A stretch of DNA of 41,686 nucleotides from positions 1 to 41,686 of IMG/VR virus record IMGVR_UViG_3300046009_010528; one strand, 5' to 3'. The translations under genes were made by a program, and so were the position numbers. How positions within the stretch are numbered: the stretch's first letter is position 1; every line of letters starts with the position of its first letter. Below are positions 15,469 through 23,022 of this stretch, piece after piece. The notes below the pieces were generated by a model, which saw only the letters and a list, made by a program, of their open reading frames with translations, searched no databases and was not told the origin of the DNA. Source of the DNA: a virus.

Positions 15469-15891
15469 CTAGTTAGGACTGATGTTTATAAAGCTACCAG
15501 ATATGTAAGTTTGGTTATTTTGTCTACCAGTATTTGTAGGCCCAGTATTAATATCACCAATCGCTAGTATCTGTGCGGGTGTCGTTGCAGCCGATGCGAT
15601 ATATGGATCTGACCCAATAGAATTGAGGTCTAGCGTAACTTGATCTGGAAGAGTTACCGCGATCACATAGGCTGTTTTCTCATTTAGCTGACGGCATCCA
15701 AAAGTAGGTGGGATAATGAGTCTAACAAGTTGCCCAACAACGTAATTAAGCTCTGTTGTGGAAGGGATTGTCATAGTCACAACAGTCGTTGCTCCCAGCG
15801 TAATATTAGATATCACAAAGCGCCAGGGCGCGTAGAATTGTGCCGTGATTGTGACATTCGAATATAAAGCGATTGGACCGGTGATTGCCAT
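15469..15891 (-). CDS. Small beta-domain protein, paralogue of the next virion gene's central domain
   Basis: A 140-residue beta-rich protein. Its order of motifs (beta strand, LGATTVVTMT, then VGQLVRLIIPPTFGCRQLN, then AYVIAV, then ILAIGDINTG) matches residues 190-300 of the 375-residue protein at 15971-17098 (TTGATTTITT, VGQEIAFRIPSVYGTTQLN, GYVLSV, VVAVGDVNSG). They are therefore related by duplication. A decoration or accessory capsid role is inferred. A strong hairpin terminator separates the two genes. Confidence 0.65.
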   Translation of the reverse strand: MAITGPIALYSNVTITAQFYAPWRFVISNITLGATTVVTMTIPSTTELNYVVGQLVRLIIPPTFGCRQLNEKTAYVIAVTLPDQVTLDLNSIGSDPYIASAATTPAQILAIGDINTGPTNTGRQNNQTYISGSFINISPN

Positions 15892-15900
15892 AAATAATAA

Positions 15901-15928
15901 GAGGACGAGTGGTTAGGTCCTCGTCCTC
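15901..15928 (-). terminator. Nine-base-pair hairpin between capsid genes
   Basis: GAGGACGAG (15901-15909) and CTCGTCCTC (15920-15928) pair around ten bases. Read leftward the hairpin is followed by TTATTATTT, so it can act as an intrinsic terminator or attenuator, which would let coat and the 375-residue protein be made in excess over the downstream genes. Confidence 0.7.
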
Positions 15929-15970
15929 AAAATGCTGATATCAACTTTTATTTACAAGTCGATAAAAGAA

Positions 15971-17098
15971 TTAGCTGCCCAATCCCAGGCTGTCATAATA
16001 CGCAGCCCAATAAATGATATTGGTGTTTGCTCCAACTAAAACAGAAGAAGTCAGGTTAGAGCCAGCTCCTGTACCAATGACAAATCCTTGTCTTGTGTTG
16101 TTTGCAAATGCTCCGTTAATCGCAGGACCGTTGATCGTAGGAACACGGTTCGTTGATGTTGGGAACCTTGGTGATGGATATAATGGTGAGCCAGAGTAAA
16201 TAACTTGGCCTCCAGAATTAACATCGCCAACAGCCACCACTTGCGGGAATTGCAATCCAGGGTAATTAGCATAAGGCTGATTGCTATTGAATGCTGTATA
16301 ACCAACAGAGTTGATTGAGCAAACAAAAGTCCAGTTATCTGTTACCGAGAGCACATATCCATACACAGGTGATCCAGGGATCACAACGTTAGGAAGTGAG
16401 TTCAATTGAGTTGTTCCGTAAACGCTAGGAATGCGGAAAGCAATCTCTTGACCGACTTCAAAGTTATGATACATGGTTGTTGTGATAGTAGTTGTCGCTC
16501 CAGTTGTTACAAAAGAGACAACATTATCTTCTGGTGCATAGAGGAAAGGGTATAAAACCTTCATCACATAAGCGCCAGTAGGCGAGCCAGAAATAGCAGT
16601 GAAATTAGATTGGTTAGTATTCCACTCTACATCGAAATGGTCAGCATCTGACACAGTGACGATAGTAAAAGGAATTCCTGAAATCTGATTCATACCAGTT
16701 GTGGCCGACTGAGCAAGTCCACCTAAGATAACGGTATCACCCACAGAATATCCGTGAGCAGTGACGTTAACCCGAGCTGGGTTTGCTTTTGTAATCCCAA
16801 TAACTTGTTGCTTTGCCCCAAATTGTTGAGATAAACCTGCCGAAAATACGCTAATCCCGTTTGCTACGACAACGTCGGCAACTAAAACAGGAGTGGCATT
16901 ATAGGCTTGTTCAATCGCAAAACCGTTGCCCATGAAGCTATCCCAGTGCGCAGTTAAAACGGCGTTAGCCGATGGAGCTGCGAGAGCTGCTGAATAGTTC
17001 CAAATATCAACCCGTGTAGGCTGAAATGGCAAGTTAATGGCTTTAGCGGCGCCAGTGGAAACAAACGTTCCATGAGCCATTTTATCATATTCTCCCAT
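15971..17098 (-). CDS. Beta-rich virion protein next to coat, 375 residues
   Basis: A Thr/Gly/Val/Asn-rich protein with several beta domains; a KANPARVNVTAHGYSVGDTV segment (about residue 100) and VTTTMYHNFEVGQEIAFRIP (about residue 200) both look like Ubiquitin-activating-enzyme-type or Ig-like small beta modules found in phage head/tail proteins. A second domain repeats in the 140-residue protein downstream. The gene begins one base after the coat stop. Start could be 17098 or the ATG at 17080 (MAHGTF); GGGGG before the former favours it. Likely a head decoration or head-fibre protein. Confidence 0.6.
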   Translation of the reverse strand: MGEYDKMAHGTFVSTGAAKAINLPFQPTRVDIWNYSAALAAPSANAVLTAHWDSFMGNGFAIEQAYNATPVLVADVVVANGISVFSAGLSQQFGAKQQVIGITKANPARVNVTAHGYSVGDTVILGGLAQSATTGMNQISGIPFTIVTVSDADHFDVEWNTNQSNFTAISGSPTGAYVMKVLYPFLYAPEDNVVSFVTTGATTTITTTMYHNFEVGQEIAFRIPSVYGTTQLNSLPNVVIPGSPVYGYVLSVTDNWTFVCSINSVGYTAFNSNQPYANYPGLQFPQVVAVGDVNSGGQVIYSGSPLYPSPRFPTSTNRVPTINGPAINGAFANNTRQGFVIGTGAGSNLTSSVLVGANTNIIYWAAYYDSLGLGS

Positions 17099-17099
17099 G

Positions 17100-18068
17100 T
17101 TACACCCCCAAATTGGTTAAGCGTGTACAGAGCAGATTACGAATCGCAGTGTCTTGCGTCAGAGCTTGCGCTTGAGCAAATTTAACAGCGAGTGTCGCGT
17201 TCTGAGCGAGAATGCCAGAATAGTAAGGATCACGATAAATCAAATTCATGGAAAATCCATCTTGATTGATGTGAGTTACTGCCTGCTTTCCAGCGACGGT
17301 ATTATAGTACACGTCGTTTCCGTTAGCAGAGGCACCACGAGCAACAGGAGCTTCAGAGCTAGTAAGGATTCGTACGTTAAACACGCTACCCCATTCGCTT
17401 GCAAGAGCTGAGGAATTATTAGGATAATTCCAGTTGTTGATCACGCCAGAGCCAACGAGCGCATCAAAATCAGACTGAAGTTCTGTAGAACTTAGCATGA
17501 AATAAGATGAACGAATCGGGCCAGATCCATAGCGATCCTCGCCAAGAATACCCGCCATAAATTTATAGGCATTGTTGGTGTCAAGTGTAGTCGCAACTAA
17601 GCTGAAATCTGACAGTCCTAAATTCGTAGGATTGTCGCCGTTATTTCCGCCGCCTGCATTAATTTCCGACGCAGCAGAAATTATGTAGTCGCGGAGGATA
17701 AGGTCTTCAGCCTGTCTCATCGCAACAGCCAATCTCTCAGATACCCAGGCTAGTACGCCTTCTTGGTCTTGGAGAATAACTTGTTCGTTGATGATACATC
17801 CTGTTCCAAAGAACGCCATTTGAGCATCAATGATGTCTCTTTGTGGCACTTGTGCTGGAGGGTCAATTCCAGAGTTTCCCAACTGTACGGTGGGCGGTTG
17901 TAATGCGCGAGGTCTCATAAAGCGACAAGTCGTCCCACCATTGGAGGGCATCGAAACTTTGTCGCAAATTGTAATATAGTTCATTGTTGGCGTAGGAACA
18001 TAGAGCATTGCAGGAGCTAAGCTTTGCAAGATCAATGGGCCTAAATTGCCAGTTGTCGTAATTGACAT
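17100..18068 (-). CDS. Major capsid protein, N4-gp56-like family
   Basis: A 322-residue HK97-fold coat candidate. Segments typical of the N4-gp56 coat group are present: MLYVPTPTMNYI, then DKVSMPSNGGTTCRFMRPRA, a helix with WVSERLAVAMRQAEDLILRDYI (about residue 110), and GSVFNVRILTSSEAP with a C-terminal GKQAV..RDPYYSGILAQNATLAVKF. The open frame extends upstream to 18161, but AGGA lies eight bases before the ATG at 18068 (MSITTT), and the extra residues do not look like coat sequence. It heads the main leftward late operon and is its most strongly expressed gene by expectation. Confidence 0.82.
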   Translation of the reverse strand: MSITTTGNLGPLILQSLAPAMLYVPTPTMNYITICDKVSMPSNGGTTCRFMRPRALQPPTVQLGNSGIDPPAQVPQRDIIDAQMAFFGTGCIINEQVILQDQEGVLAWVSERLAVAMRQAEDLILRDYIISAASEINAGGGNNGDNPTNLGLSDFSLVATTLDTNNAYKFMAGILGEDRYGSGPIRSSYFMLSSTELQSDFDALVGSGVINNWNYPNNSSALASEWGSVFNVRILTSSEAPVARGASANGNDVYYNTVAGKQAVTHINQDGFSMNLIYRDPYYSGILAQNATLAVKFAQAQALTQDTAIRNLLCTRLTNLGV

Positions 18069-18270
18069 TTCAAATCCTATTGGACTTAAACGTTTGTGAT
18101 ATATTGATCCGTGGGCGAGGGAACGAGTTCCCGACGTGCTACAGCCCGTTTTCAGATACATCGATTGACATGTAACGCAATGTCAGCGATTATTTGGCTT
18201 TAACGCGGCCGGCGAGAAGCCATTTACGATGGCGAACGATAATTTGGGATATATATAGGAGTTACTTTAA
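18069..18270. promoter_or_regulatory. Divergent late/accessory control region
   Basis: A 202-base gap between the coat operon (leftward) and the + strand mini-gene island. It holds a perfect palindrome GGGAAC-GA-GTTCCC (18119-18132), which would be a hairpin in the coat leader, an inverted repeat TGACAT/ATGTCA with an eight-base centre near 18168-18187, and a GC-rich stretch with GGCTT/AAGCC arms. No consensus promoter is clear; leftward TTGCGT-N16-TATCTG near the inverted repeat is a weak candidate. The AGGAG for the 18271 gene closes the region. Confidence 0.5.
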
Positions 18271-18471
18271 ATGCAAGAAGACCAAGTAAAATCAATAGAA
18301 ATCAGTCTCTGTCCATGGGGCAATGGGTTTTCTTGCGATACTGTTTATGAAGGGCGAATGTGTTGTAAATTGTGCAGTCCTGCATATGAATCTCTTGAAC
18401 AAACGCCCGAAGAAAGAAGAAGCTCTTTGAAGATTCTGTGGGGAACCCCTTTTAAAGGAATTATGAAATGA
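18271..18471 (+). CDS. Cys-rich small protein, 66 residues
   Basis: Residues 14-40 contain five Cys (C14, C22, then CCKLC), enough for one zinc-binding site, followed by an acidic helix with TPEERRSS. AGGAG lies nine bases before the ATG. It is the first of three + strand mini-genes inserted between two leftward operons; stop and next start overlap as ATGA. No family recognised. Confidence 0.65.
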   Translation: MQEDQVKSIEISLCPWGNGFSCDTVYEGRMCCKLCSPAYESLEQTPEERRSSLKILWGTPFKGIMK

Positions 18472-18593
18472 GATGGTTATTACAAACGCTATTTCGCTTT
18501 GGACTACTCCAAAGATATTGGCTCAAATGCGATGGTAAAATGATTTATGTTTACGGCCCGTTGAAAGAGTCCTTTTTAGAAGAAAAGAGCTAA
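18468..18593 (+). CDS. Hypothetical 41-residue protein
   Basis: ATG 18468 overlaps the preceding stop. The product starts MRWLLQTLFRFGLLQRYW, an amphipathic, weakly hydrophobic helix with Arg/Trp, then ends acidic. It could be a membrane-surface peptide. No family recognised. Conserved overlap with the upstream gene is the main evidence. Confidence 0.45.
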   Translation: MRWLLQTLFRFGLLQRYWLKCDGKMIYVYGPLKESFLEEKS

Positions 18594-18614
18594 GATTAAC
18601 ACAGGACAATTTGA

Positions 18615-18782
18615 ATGAAACATTATTTAGCAAGCTTAATTATAAGATACTTAGAGTTCAGATTAGCGAAGCCAAGACATAATTGGGGGACACAAGAGAT
18701 TATAACGGCTCAATTTATAGCGGCGATAGACTGTGCTGTGTTGATCTGTTTATTTATTTGGATTAGAGGATTTATTAAATAA
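18615..18782 (+). CDS. Small C-terminal-anchored membrane protein, 55 residues
   Basis: ATG 18615 to TAA 18780. A basic N-terminal half (RYLEFRLAKPRHNWG) and one membrane span near the end (IAAIDCAVLICLFIWI). The stop lies eight bases before the opposing operon's last stop. Third gene of the + strand island; the role is unknown, though a single C-terminal anchor with a basic head suits a small toxin-like or superinfection-control peptide. Confidence 0.5.
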   Translation: MKHYLASLIIRYLEFRLAKPRHNWGTQEIITAQFIAAIDCAVLICLFIWIRGFIK

Positions 18783-18789
18783 ATTCTTA

Positions 18790-18993
18790 TCATTTTCGTG
18801 ACCTTACGGAATTGATATTGCTTTTTCCATCACTTAAAAACTCATTAATCATAATAGATGCTCCTGCCTTGAGAATAGCATCGCAGCCCCTACAAAACGG
18901 GAATGATTTACCTCCAGAAAACCAGACTGAACCGCCGTCAAGAGGCTTCTTGCATTTGGAGCATTGATCGCGACCATCTGTCTTTTTAGACAT
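18790..18993 (-). CDS. Zinc-ribbon protein, 67 residues
   Basis: Contains CSKC (residues 11-14) and CRGC (35-38) with FSGGKSFPF between, giving a four-Cys zinc ribbon of the DksA/TraR or small zinc-finger style, without their acidic coiled coil. The frame opens further upstream, but GGAGAAG before the ATG at 18993 sets the start. It is the last gene of the leftward operon that begins at 24163. Confidence 0.6.
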   Translation of the reverse strand: MSKKTDGRDQCSKCKKPLDGGSVWFSGGKSFPFCRGCDAILKAGASIMINEFLSDGKSNINSVRSRK

Positions 18994-19006
18994 CTTTCTT
19001 CTCCAA

Positions 19007-19180
19007 TTATCTAGGTGAAATATAAATACTCTTGTCTGGAATGTCAATTGTCTGGCAATTCTCTTTTACGCAATCGGGGCAAAGCCATATCTTTTCCCCC
19101 TCTACAATCGCATATCCCCAGCTTTTGGGCGAGTCCGACATCTTCCCGCATCCCACGAGATCGCATTTAATGAGAGTCAT
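19007..19180 (-). CDS. Zinc-ribbon mini-protein, 57 residues (paralogue of 8486-8629)
   Basis: The ATG at 19180 overlaps the stop of the upstream membrane gene as ATGA, deciding it over a GTG at 19219. Cys at CDLVGC and CPDC, with GYAIVEGEKIWL between, are the same plan as the 47-residue protein at 8486-8629, whose CPTC is followed by KEHC as CPDC here is by KENC. Function unknown, probably zinc binding. Confidence 0.6.
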   Translation of the reverse strand: MTLIKCDLVGCGKMSDSPKSWGYAIVEGEKIWLCPDCVKENCQTIDIPDKSIYISPR

Positions 19181-19548
19181 TCCTTCTTGTCCAGGCTCTT
19201 CTGCTTCCTTCTCTTCCACATCTCGCGCGCCGCTTCAGATCGGGGATTGGGTTGAACAGGCTCATAGGGACGTATGGCCATTGAGAATGAATTGTATGCC
19301 TCTAAGAATGTGAGGCGCTCTTTAATGTCCTGGATGTTCTCATGATTCTCGGCAAGATATTGGTTAACAATGTCGAATTTCCCATCTAGATCAACCCGTA
19401 GTCTTTCAATGTCATTATGGAGGTTTTCGATGTGATTGATTGAGTCATTTCCAAGGGATTTTGTCACACGCACAAGACCGCATGTGCAAACAACCATTAG
19501 CAGTTGGAATATCGCTATCATCCATAGCTCAAGATTCTGAATGTTCAT
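19177..19548 (-). CDS. Membrane-anchored coiled-coil protein, 123 residues
   Basis: One membrane span at residues 7-27 (LWMIAIFQLLMVVCTCGLV), then a long coiled coil from residue 35 to about 90 (INHIENLHNDIERLRVDLDGKF), and a basic end. The plan matches an inner-membrane spanin subunit (Rz-like) as well as many structural coiled-coil proteins. It overlaps the TerS-like gene upstream by 20 bases and the zinc mini-gene downstream by four. The early/middle operon position argues against a lysis role. Confidence 0.6.
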   Translation of the reverse strand: MNIQNLELWMIAIFQLLMVVCTCGLVRVTKSLGNDSINHIENLHNDIERLRVDLDGKFDIVNQYLAENHENIQDIKERLTFLEAYNSFSMAIRPYEPVQPNPRSEAAREMWKRRKQKSLDKKE

Positions 19549-19987
19549 CTATTTCCTCTAGTTTTACTGAGGATACATTCTGCCTACTTGCTTGCATTTC
19601 AGCAAGATCTTCCATTAATGATCGGTAGTTTTTTTCTGTCTCAGCCGATACTGCGATTGTGGTGGTTTCTTTTTGATCTAACCGTACTTTACCAAGCCAT
19701 ATTAAAAGAGTATTATCCCCATGCTCAGTTCTTCCAATTGCTTTATCAAATTGGGCTTTCTTTAATAAATAATCTCCAGATTGTTTCTTTTGTTGTGAAT
19801 AAGCCGTGAAAGTAGTTCCTTTTTCTTTCTGACATCTTTCATAAAGAGTATCAGGATAAACGCCCAATTGCGCTGCAATATCAGTCCCCGCACATCCAGC
19901 TTCTAGATAATCATCTACCAGCTTCCAGTCTATTTCGGCAGGCTGTCTTCCTGTAGGTCTCTTTATCTCTTTAGGCTTGCGTGGCAT
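19529..19987 (-). CDS. Probable small terminase subunit (TerS-like)
   Basis: A 152-residue protein. Residues 18-55 carry a helix-turn-helix (DYLEAGCAGTDIAAQLGVYPDTLYERC) preceded by a basic arm (PRKPKEIKRPTGRQP); the middle has SGDYLLKKAQFDKAI and TLLIWLGKVRLDQKE, a layout I know from small terminase or DNA-packaging-like phage proteins. TerS recognises the packaging site and feeds DNA to TerL. It lies 16 kb from terL and on the other strand, which is unusual, so another DNA-binding role cannot be excluded. It is six bases from the methyltransferase gene. Confidence 0.65.
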   Translation of the reverse strand: MPRKPKEIKRPTGRQPAEIDWKLVDDYLEAGCAGTDIAAQLGVYPDTLYERCQKEKGTTFTAYSQQKKQSGDYLLKKAQFDKAIGRTEHGDNTLLIWLGKVRLDQKETTTIAVSAETEKNYRSLMEDLAEMQASRQNVSSVKLEEIDEHSES

Positions 19988-19993
19988 ATAATT

Positions 19994-21112
19994 CTAAACC
20001 GCTGTACTAAAGAGATCTAAATCTTTCTCTTCTTTTGTGTTCATATAGTATTCTAGTCTTTTATTGGCAATCTCAACATATTCTTTCTGTTTTTCGATAC
20101 CAATGGCTTTAACACCTAATTGATGAGCTGCTATGATGGTAGACCCAGAGCCGGCGAATGGGTCGAGTAATATGCCGTCTTTTGGTGGCATGATGAGAGT
20201 GATGAGATAGCGCATGAGCTTGAGAGGTTTGACGGTGGGGTGGTTGTTCTTTTGAATCGTTATGTGACCTGATCTCGTATCACCAGAAACAGTTGAGCAC
20301 ATCCCCCCGCCAACTTTATCCGGCAAACCCTCCAACCCCTCATTTCTTTCCTTTGATGATGTCTTAGCGCAGTAGAAGAAGCGGGAAGATCCGCCGGAAT
20401 CATTATGACAAGGAATATCGAACTGCACCCCCATCCCATAATTGGATTGTCTTTTCCCTCTAGATGTTAATGAAGGGCTTTTACTCTCCCCACTCTGTTC
20501 ATCGAGCATCTTCGCCGCTTCCTCATCGAATATGACATTGGCTGGCCAGCGGCCTTTGGGACTGCTTCGAACATCCTCAGTGCGAGTGCCATCTGGTTCG
20601 CGTCCTACGCCCCCATGAAAGCCATTTCCGCCAGCTCCATTGGGATAAGAATATTTATCTGTTGTTGGAATCCTACACCCATCAATATTAATCCCAGCCT
20701 GACCCCATTTCTCAGCGTTCTGCTTGAATGTGCCATCAAGGGGTTTCATGGATAAGGTAATAGGCTCATAAGCAGGTTTAAGAGCTGTGCCGTATCCATC
20801 GAATCCGAAGTTATTGTGACTTTTAGGGAATCCTGATCCATAGAGCCACATAAGACAATCGCGTATTTCAAACCCTGAGTCCTCGATTGCACAAGTCTGA
20901 CGATGAAAGGTTCTAGTTCCTCCCATAGCAAGCAAATGTCCACCTGGTTTGAGGACTCTATAACATTCTCTCCAATATTCAATTCCTGGTACTGCATGAT
21001 CCCATCCTTTTCCCATGAATGATAACCCATAAGGCGGATCTGTTACAATCCCTGAAATGGAGTTATCCGCCATCTTCTTCATCTCATCTAAGCAGTCGCC
21101 GTGGATTATCAT
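19994..21112 (-). CDS. Orphan DNA methyltransferase, beta class (N6-adenine or N4-cytosine)
   Basis: A 372-residue enzyme. The catalytic DPPY is at residues 25-28 (VTDPPYGLSF), followed by the target-recognition middle part, and the S-adenosylmethionine motif DPFAGSGST near residue 315 with the NNHPTVKPLKLMRYLI lead-in. Motif IV before motif I defines the beta class, which methylates adenine N6 or cytosine N4. No restriction enzyme is adjacent, so it probably shields phage DNA from host restriction or marks replication/packaging sites. It follows the barrel-protein gene in the leftward operon. Confidence 0.92.
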   Translation of the reverse strand: MIIHGDCLDEMKKMADNSISGIVTDPPYGLSFMGKGWDHAVPGIEYWRECYRVLKPGGHLLAMGGTRTFHRQTCAIEDSGFEIRDCLMWLYGSGFPKSHNNFGFDGYGTALKPAYEPITLSMKPLDGTFKQNAEKWGQAGINIDGCRIPTTDKYSYPNGAGGNGFHGGVGREPDGTRTEDVRSSPKGRWPANVIFDEEAAKMLDEQSGESKSPSLTSRGKRQSNYGMGVQFDIPCHNDSGGSSRFFYCAKTSSKERNEGLEGLPDKVGGGMCSTVSGDTRSGHITIQKNNHPTVKPLKLMRYLITLIMPPKDGILLDPFAGSGSTIIAAHQLGVKAIGIEKQKEYVEIANKRLEYYMNTKEEKDLDLFSTAV

Positions 21113-21164
21113 TTAATACCTCGCGAATATCAGTAATGATGATAATAAAAATAATTGTCAAATA

Positions 21165-22424
21165 TTAAAGATTAAGGACATCCTTAGCATCGACATAATC
21201 TTCCCAGATGTGCAGTTCATTACCACCATTAAATGATGACGAAGCATGATGCTCTGGAGGTTGGTATGGCTCCCAAGTTTCCGGCTCATAAAACTTATTT
21301 GAAGGAAATGGTACCTCATAAAACTCATCTCCACTTGAAGAACTCAAGTCCGATGAGCCTGAGTTCATATATTCCCAGCTACTCGAAGAAGACTCTCTAG
21401 AAGCAGAGGATAACATCTCAAAAGAGCTAGATTCGCTTAACGGCTCTACTATTCTGATCGGTTGTTGCAAAGACTCTTGAGCTATTCCTATCCCTTTGTA
21501 GTTAAAAAAGGGGATATTGTCCCACCACGAATACGGTTTTTCTGGAGGAACTTCAATTTTTATAGGCTCTACAACAGGTTTTGCACTATTGCTTTTTTCT
21601 TCAATTGTTTCTTTAGGCAAAGACTCCTCTTCCTGCTCTATTGGAGGTAAAATAACAGGTTGTATAGCCGGCATAATTATGGGAGCTGGCGCATAAGCAG
21701 GCTTAAGCTCTAGCGTATAGATCTTAGGAATCCTCTTCTCGATGAGATAAGAAAAATCATTGGATCTATGAATCGACTGATTGGCTCTAGTTTTCTCACC
21801 ACCAAAGTTAATGCCAAAAGAAAATAGGCATCCGTTCCCTGATTTTTTTAGATAGGGAGACACGGCAAACTCAAACTTATCTTTGATCGTGTAAGTCACC
21901 TTGGAATTCAATCCCCACTCTTTTTTGGAATGGTCAAAGAATGGCAATAGCCCCAGCATTAGGTCTTTTGTTGGTTTATAGTTAATTCCCAACTCAGAAA
22001 CCAGACTGTGATATAGCGTTCCTTTCTTAAAGCTTTTCTTCATTTGAGTGGGTAGATAGGTATTATAAGAAAACTGAAAGTTGTTATAAAACACCTCAAT
22101 GCCAGGGCTTAGCTGGTGAATGAAAACACCAGGCTTCGTCATGTTCATATAATAGAAATTTAGACCCATCCCAAAAGCAGGGAAGATCTTTCGATATCCC
22201 AATCCTACTTCATTCTTGAAGAATTTAAGGTGAGGAGAATGAGACAAATGTAGAAGAAGAACATCCCCATTAGGAGCGTACAAATGTGATTGATGATCAA
22301 ACTTGACAGAAGAGGCTGCTGACTCAAAGGGGTTAACATTTATTGAAATCTGGCTATAGTTATCATGAGCTAATAAAGAACTCATGAACAGTGTTATTAG
22401 ACTTATACTTATTTTAGAAACCAT
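21165..22424 (-). CDS. Secreted barrel-like protein with Ser/Pro-rich tail
   Basis: A 419-residue protein with a signal peptide (MVSKISISLITLFMSSLLAH, cleavage after LLA). Residues 30-215 alternate like an outer-membrane beta-barrel (KNEVGLGYRKIF, then MGLNFYYMN, FIHQLSPGIEVFYNNFQFSY, LGINYKPTKDLMLGLLP), which from memory resembles the barrel of inverse autotransporters, notably from Chlamydiae. From about residue 235 it is Pro/Glu-rich, then very Ser-rich. It has the look of a host-derived gene. In a phage it may alter the host surface (exclusion of other phages, or conversion). A leftward operon gene between methyltransferase and mini-genes. Confidence 0.6.
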   Translation of the reverse strand: MVSKISISLITLFMSSLLAHDNYSQISINVNPFESAASSVKFDHQSHLYAPNGDVLLLHLSHSPHLKFFKNEVGLGYRKIFPAFGMGLNFYYMNMTKPGVFIHQLSPGIEVFYNNFQFSYNTYLPTQMKKSFKKGTLYHSLVSELGINYKPTKDLMLGLLPFFDHSKKEWGLNSKVTYTIKDKFEFAVSPYLKKSGNGCLFSFGINFGGEKTRANQSIHRSNDFSYLIEKRIPKIYTLELKPAYAPAPIIMPAIQPVILPPIEQEEESLPKETIEEKSNSAKPVVEPIKIEVPPEKPYSWWDNIPFFNYKGIGIAQESLQQPIRIVEPLSESSSFEMLSSASRESSSSSWEYMNSGSSDLSSSSGDEFYEVPFPSNKFYEPETWEPYQPPEHHASSSFNGGNELHIWEDYVDAKDVLNL

Positions 22425-22480
22425 AACAACCTCCTAGTTGATAGTTAGTCTCTAAAATTAATCCATAGCAGCAGAGTAGA

Positions 22481-22642
22481 TTATTTACAACGGCCCTTCA
22501 TCTTCTTGTATTTAGCAATCATAGGATCTCTGACCTTTTCGTCATAGTTGGCAAGCTTTGCGTTAGCCTTCTCGGCCTTATTCACTAGCTTTTCAGCCTT
22601 TTTAAGAGGTTTCCCGACTTGCTTTCTCATCTTTTTGTCCAT
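22481..22642 (-). CDS. Basic helical protein, 53 residues
   Basis: ATG 22642 to TAA 22481. A lysine-rich single helix (KKAEKLVNKAEKANAKL) with a loose heptad; the end reads KKMKGRCK. It lies two bases from the stop of the next upstream gene. Could bind nucleic acid or oligomerise. No family recognised. Confidence 0.5.
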   Translation of the reverse strand: MDKKMRKQVGKPLKKAEKLVNKAEKANAKLANYDEKVRDPMIAKYKKMKGRCK

Positions 22643-22774
22643 CTATCTCTTCCTCTTAAATCTTGGATGGCTTCTTTGGTTAAACGTTTCCTTGCAGAAT
22701 GGGCAAACTGAACTTCTTAGAAAGACAGCTTTGCACCATCGTTTAATTTTGATCTTGGCTTGGACAAGGGTCAT
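22643..22774 (-). CDS. Basic Cys-pair protein, 43 residues
   Basis: ATG 22774 to TAG 22643. It has one CPFC pair in a basic background and ends RFKRKR, so it may be half of a zinc site shared by a dimer. The start overlaps the stop of an 11-codon leader (22806-22771, MMYPKPKGATQ) as ATGA, with AAAGGAG inside that leader. Confidence 0.45.
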   Translation of the reverse strand: MTLVQAKIKIKRWCKAVFLRSSVCPFCKETFNQRSHPRFKRKR

Positions 22775-22806
22775 TGAGTTGCTCCTTTAGGCTTTGGATA
22801 CATCAT

Positions 22807-23022
22807 CTATTCTTTTTCTGGAAGCTCAGAATACCGCCGAAACCTCATTGTTTCTCCAGAGTTCGAGGGAAATCTGGTTGCTGTTGCGTTGCAATCCTCT
22901 AAATATTGCTTGGTTGCTTCTATTAGCAACTGTAATCCAGTAGAAGGGTTCTTGAGTTTTGTGTCCTTTTTCTGTTTCAAGCTCTTTTTCTTTAGCCAAC
23001 GTCCGCTCATATAACTCCACAA
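22807..23022 (-). CDS. Alternative frame over the end of the 131-residue gene
   Basis: This 71-codon frame overlaps the last 65 codons of the gene at 22826-23221 in another phase. Its end (GLQLLIEATKQYLEDCNATA, then FRRYSELPEKE) looks like a genuine helical C-terminus and its stop is right in front of the next mini-leader ATG. It may be the real 3' end of the upstream gene reached by a frameshift, a separate internal gene, or a shadow. Only one of the two frames is likely to be used. Confidence 0.3.
   Translation of the reverse strand: MWSYMSGRWLKKKSLKQKKDTKLKNPSTGLQLLIEATKQYLEDCNATATRFPSNSGETMRFRRYSELPEKE

Noticed and set aside
18069-18161. N-terminal extension of the coat protein to an ATG at 18161
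   Set aside because: The extra 31 residues have no coat-like character and no ribosome site, while AGGA precedes the ATG at 18068.
22548-22790. 80-codon hydrophobic + strand frame
   Set aside because: Antisense to two lysine-rich mini-genes; hydrophobicity arises from complementing Lys/Glu codons.
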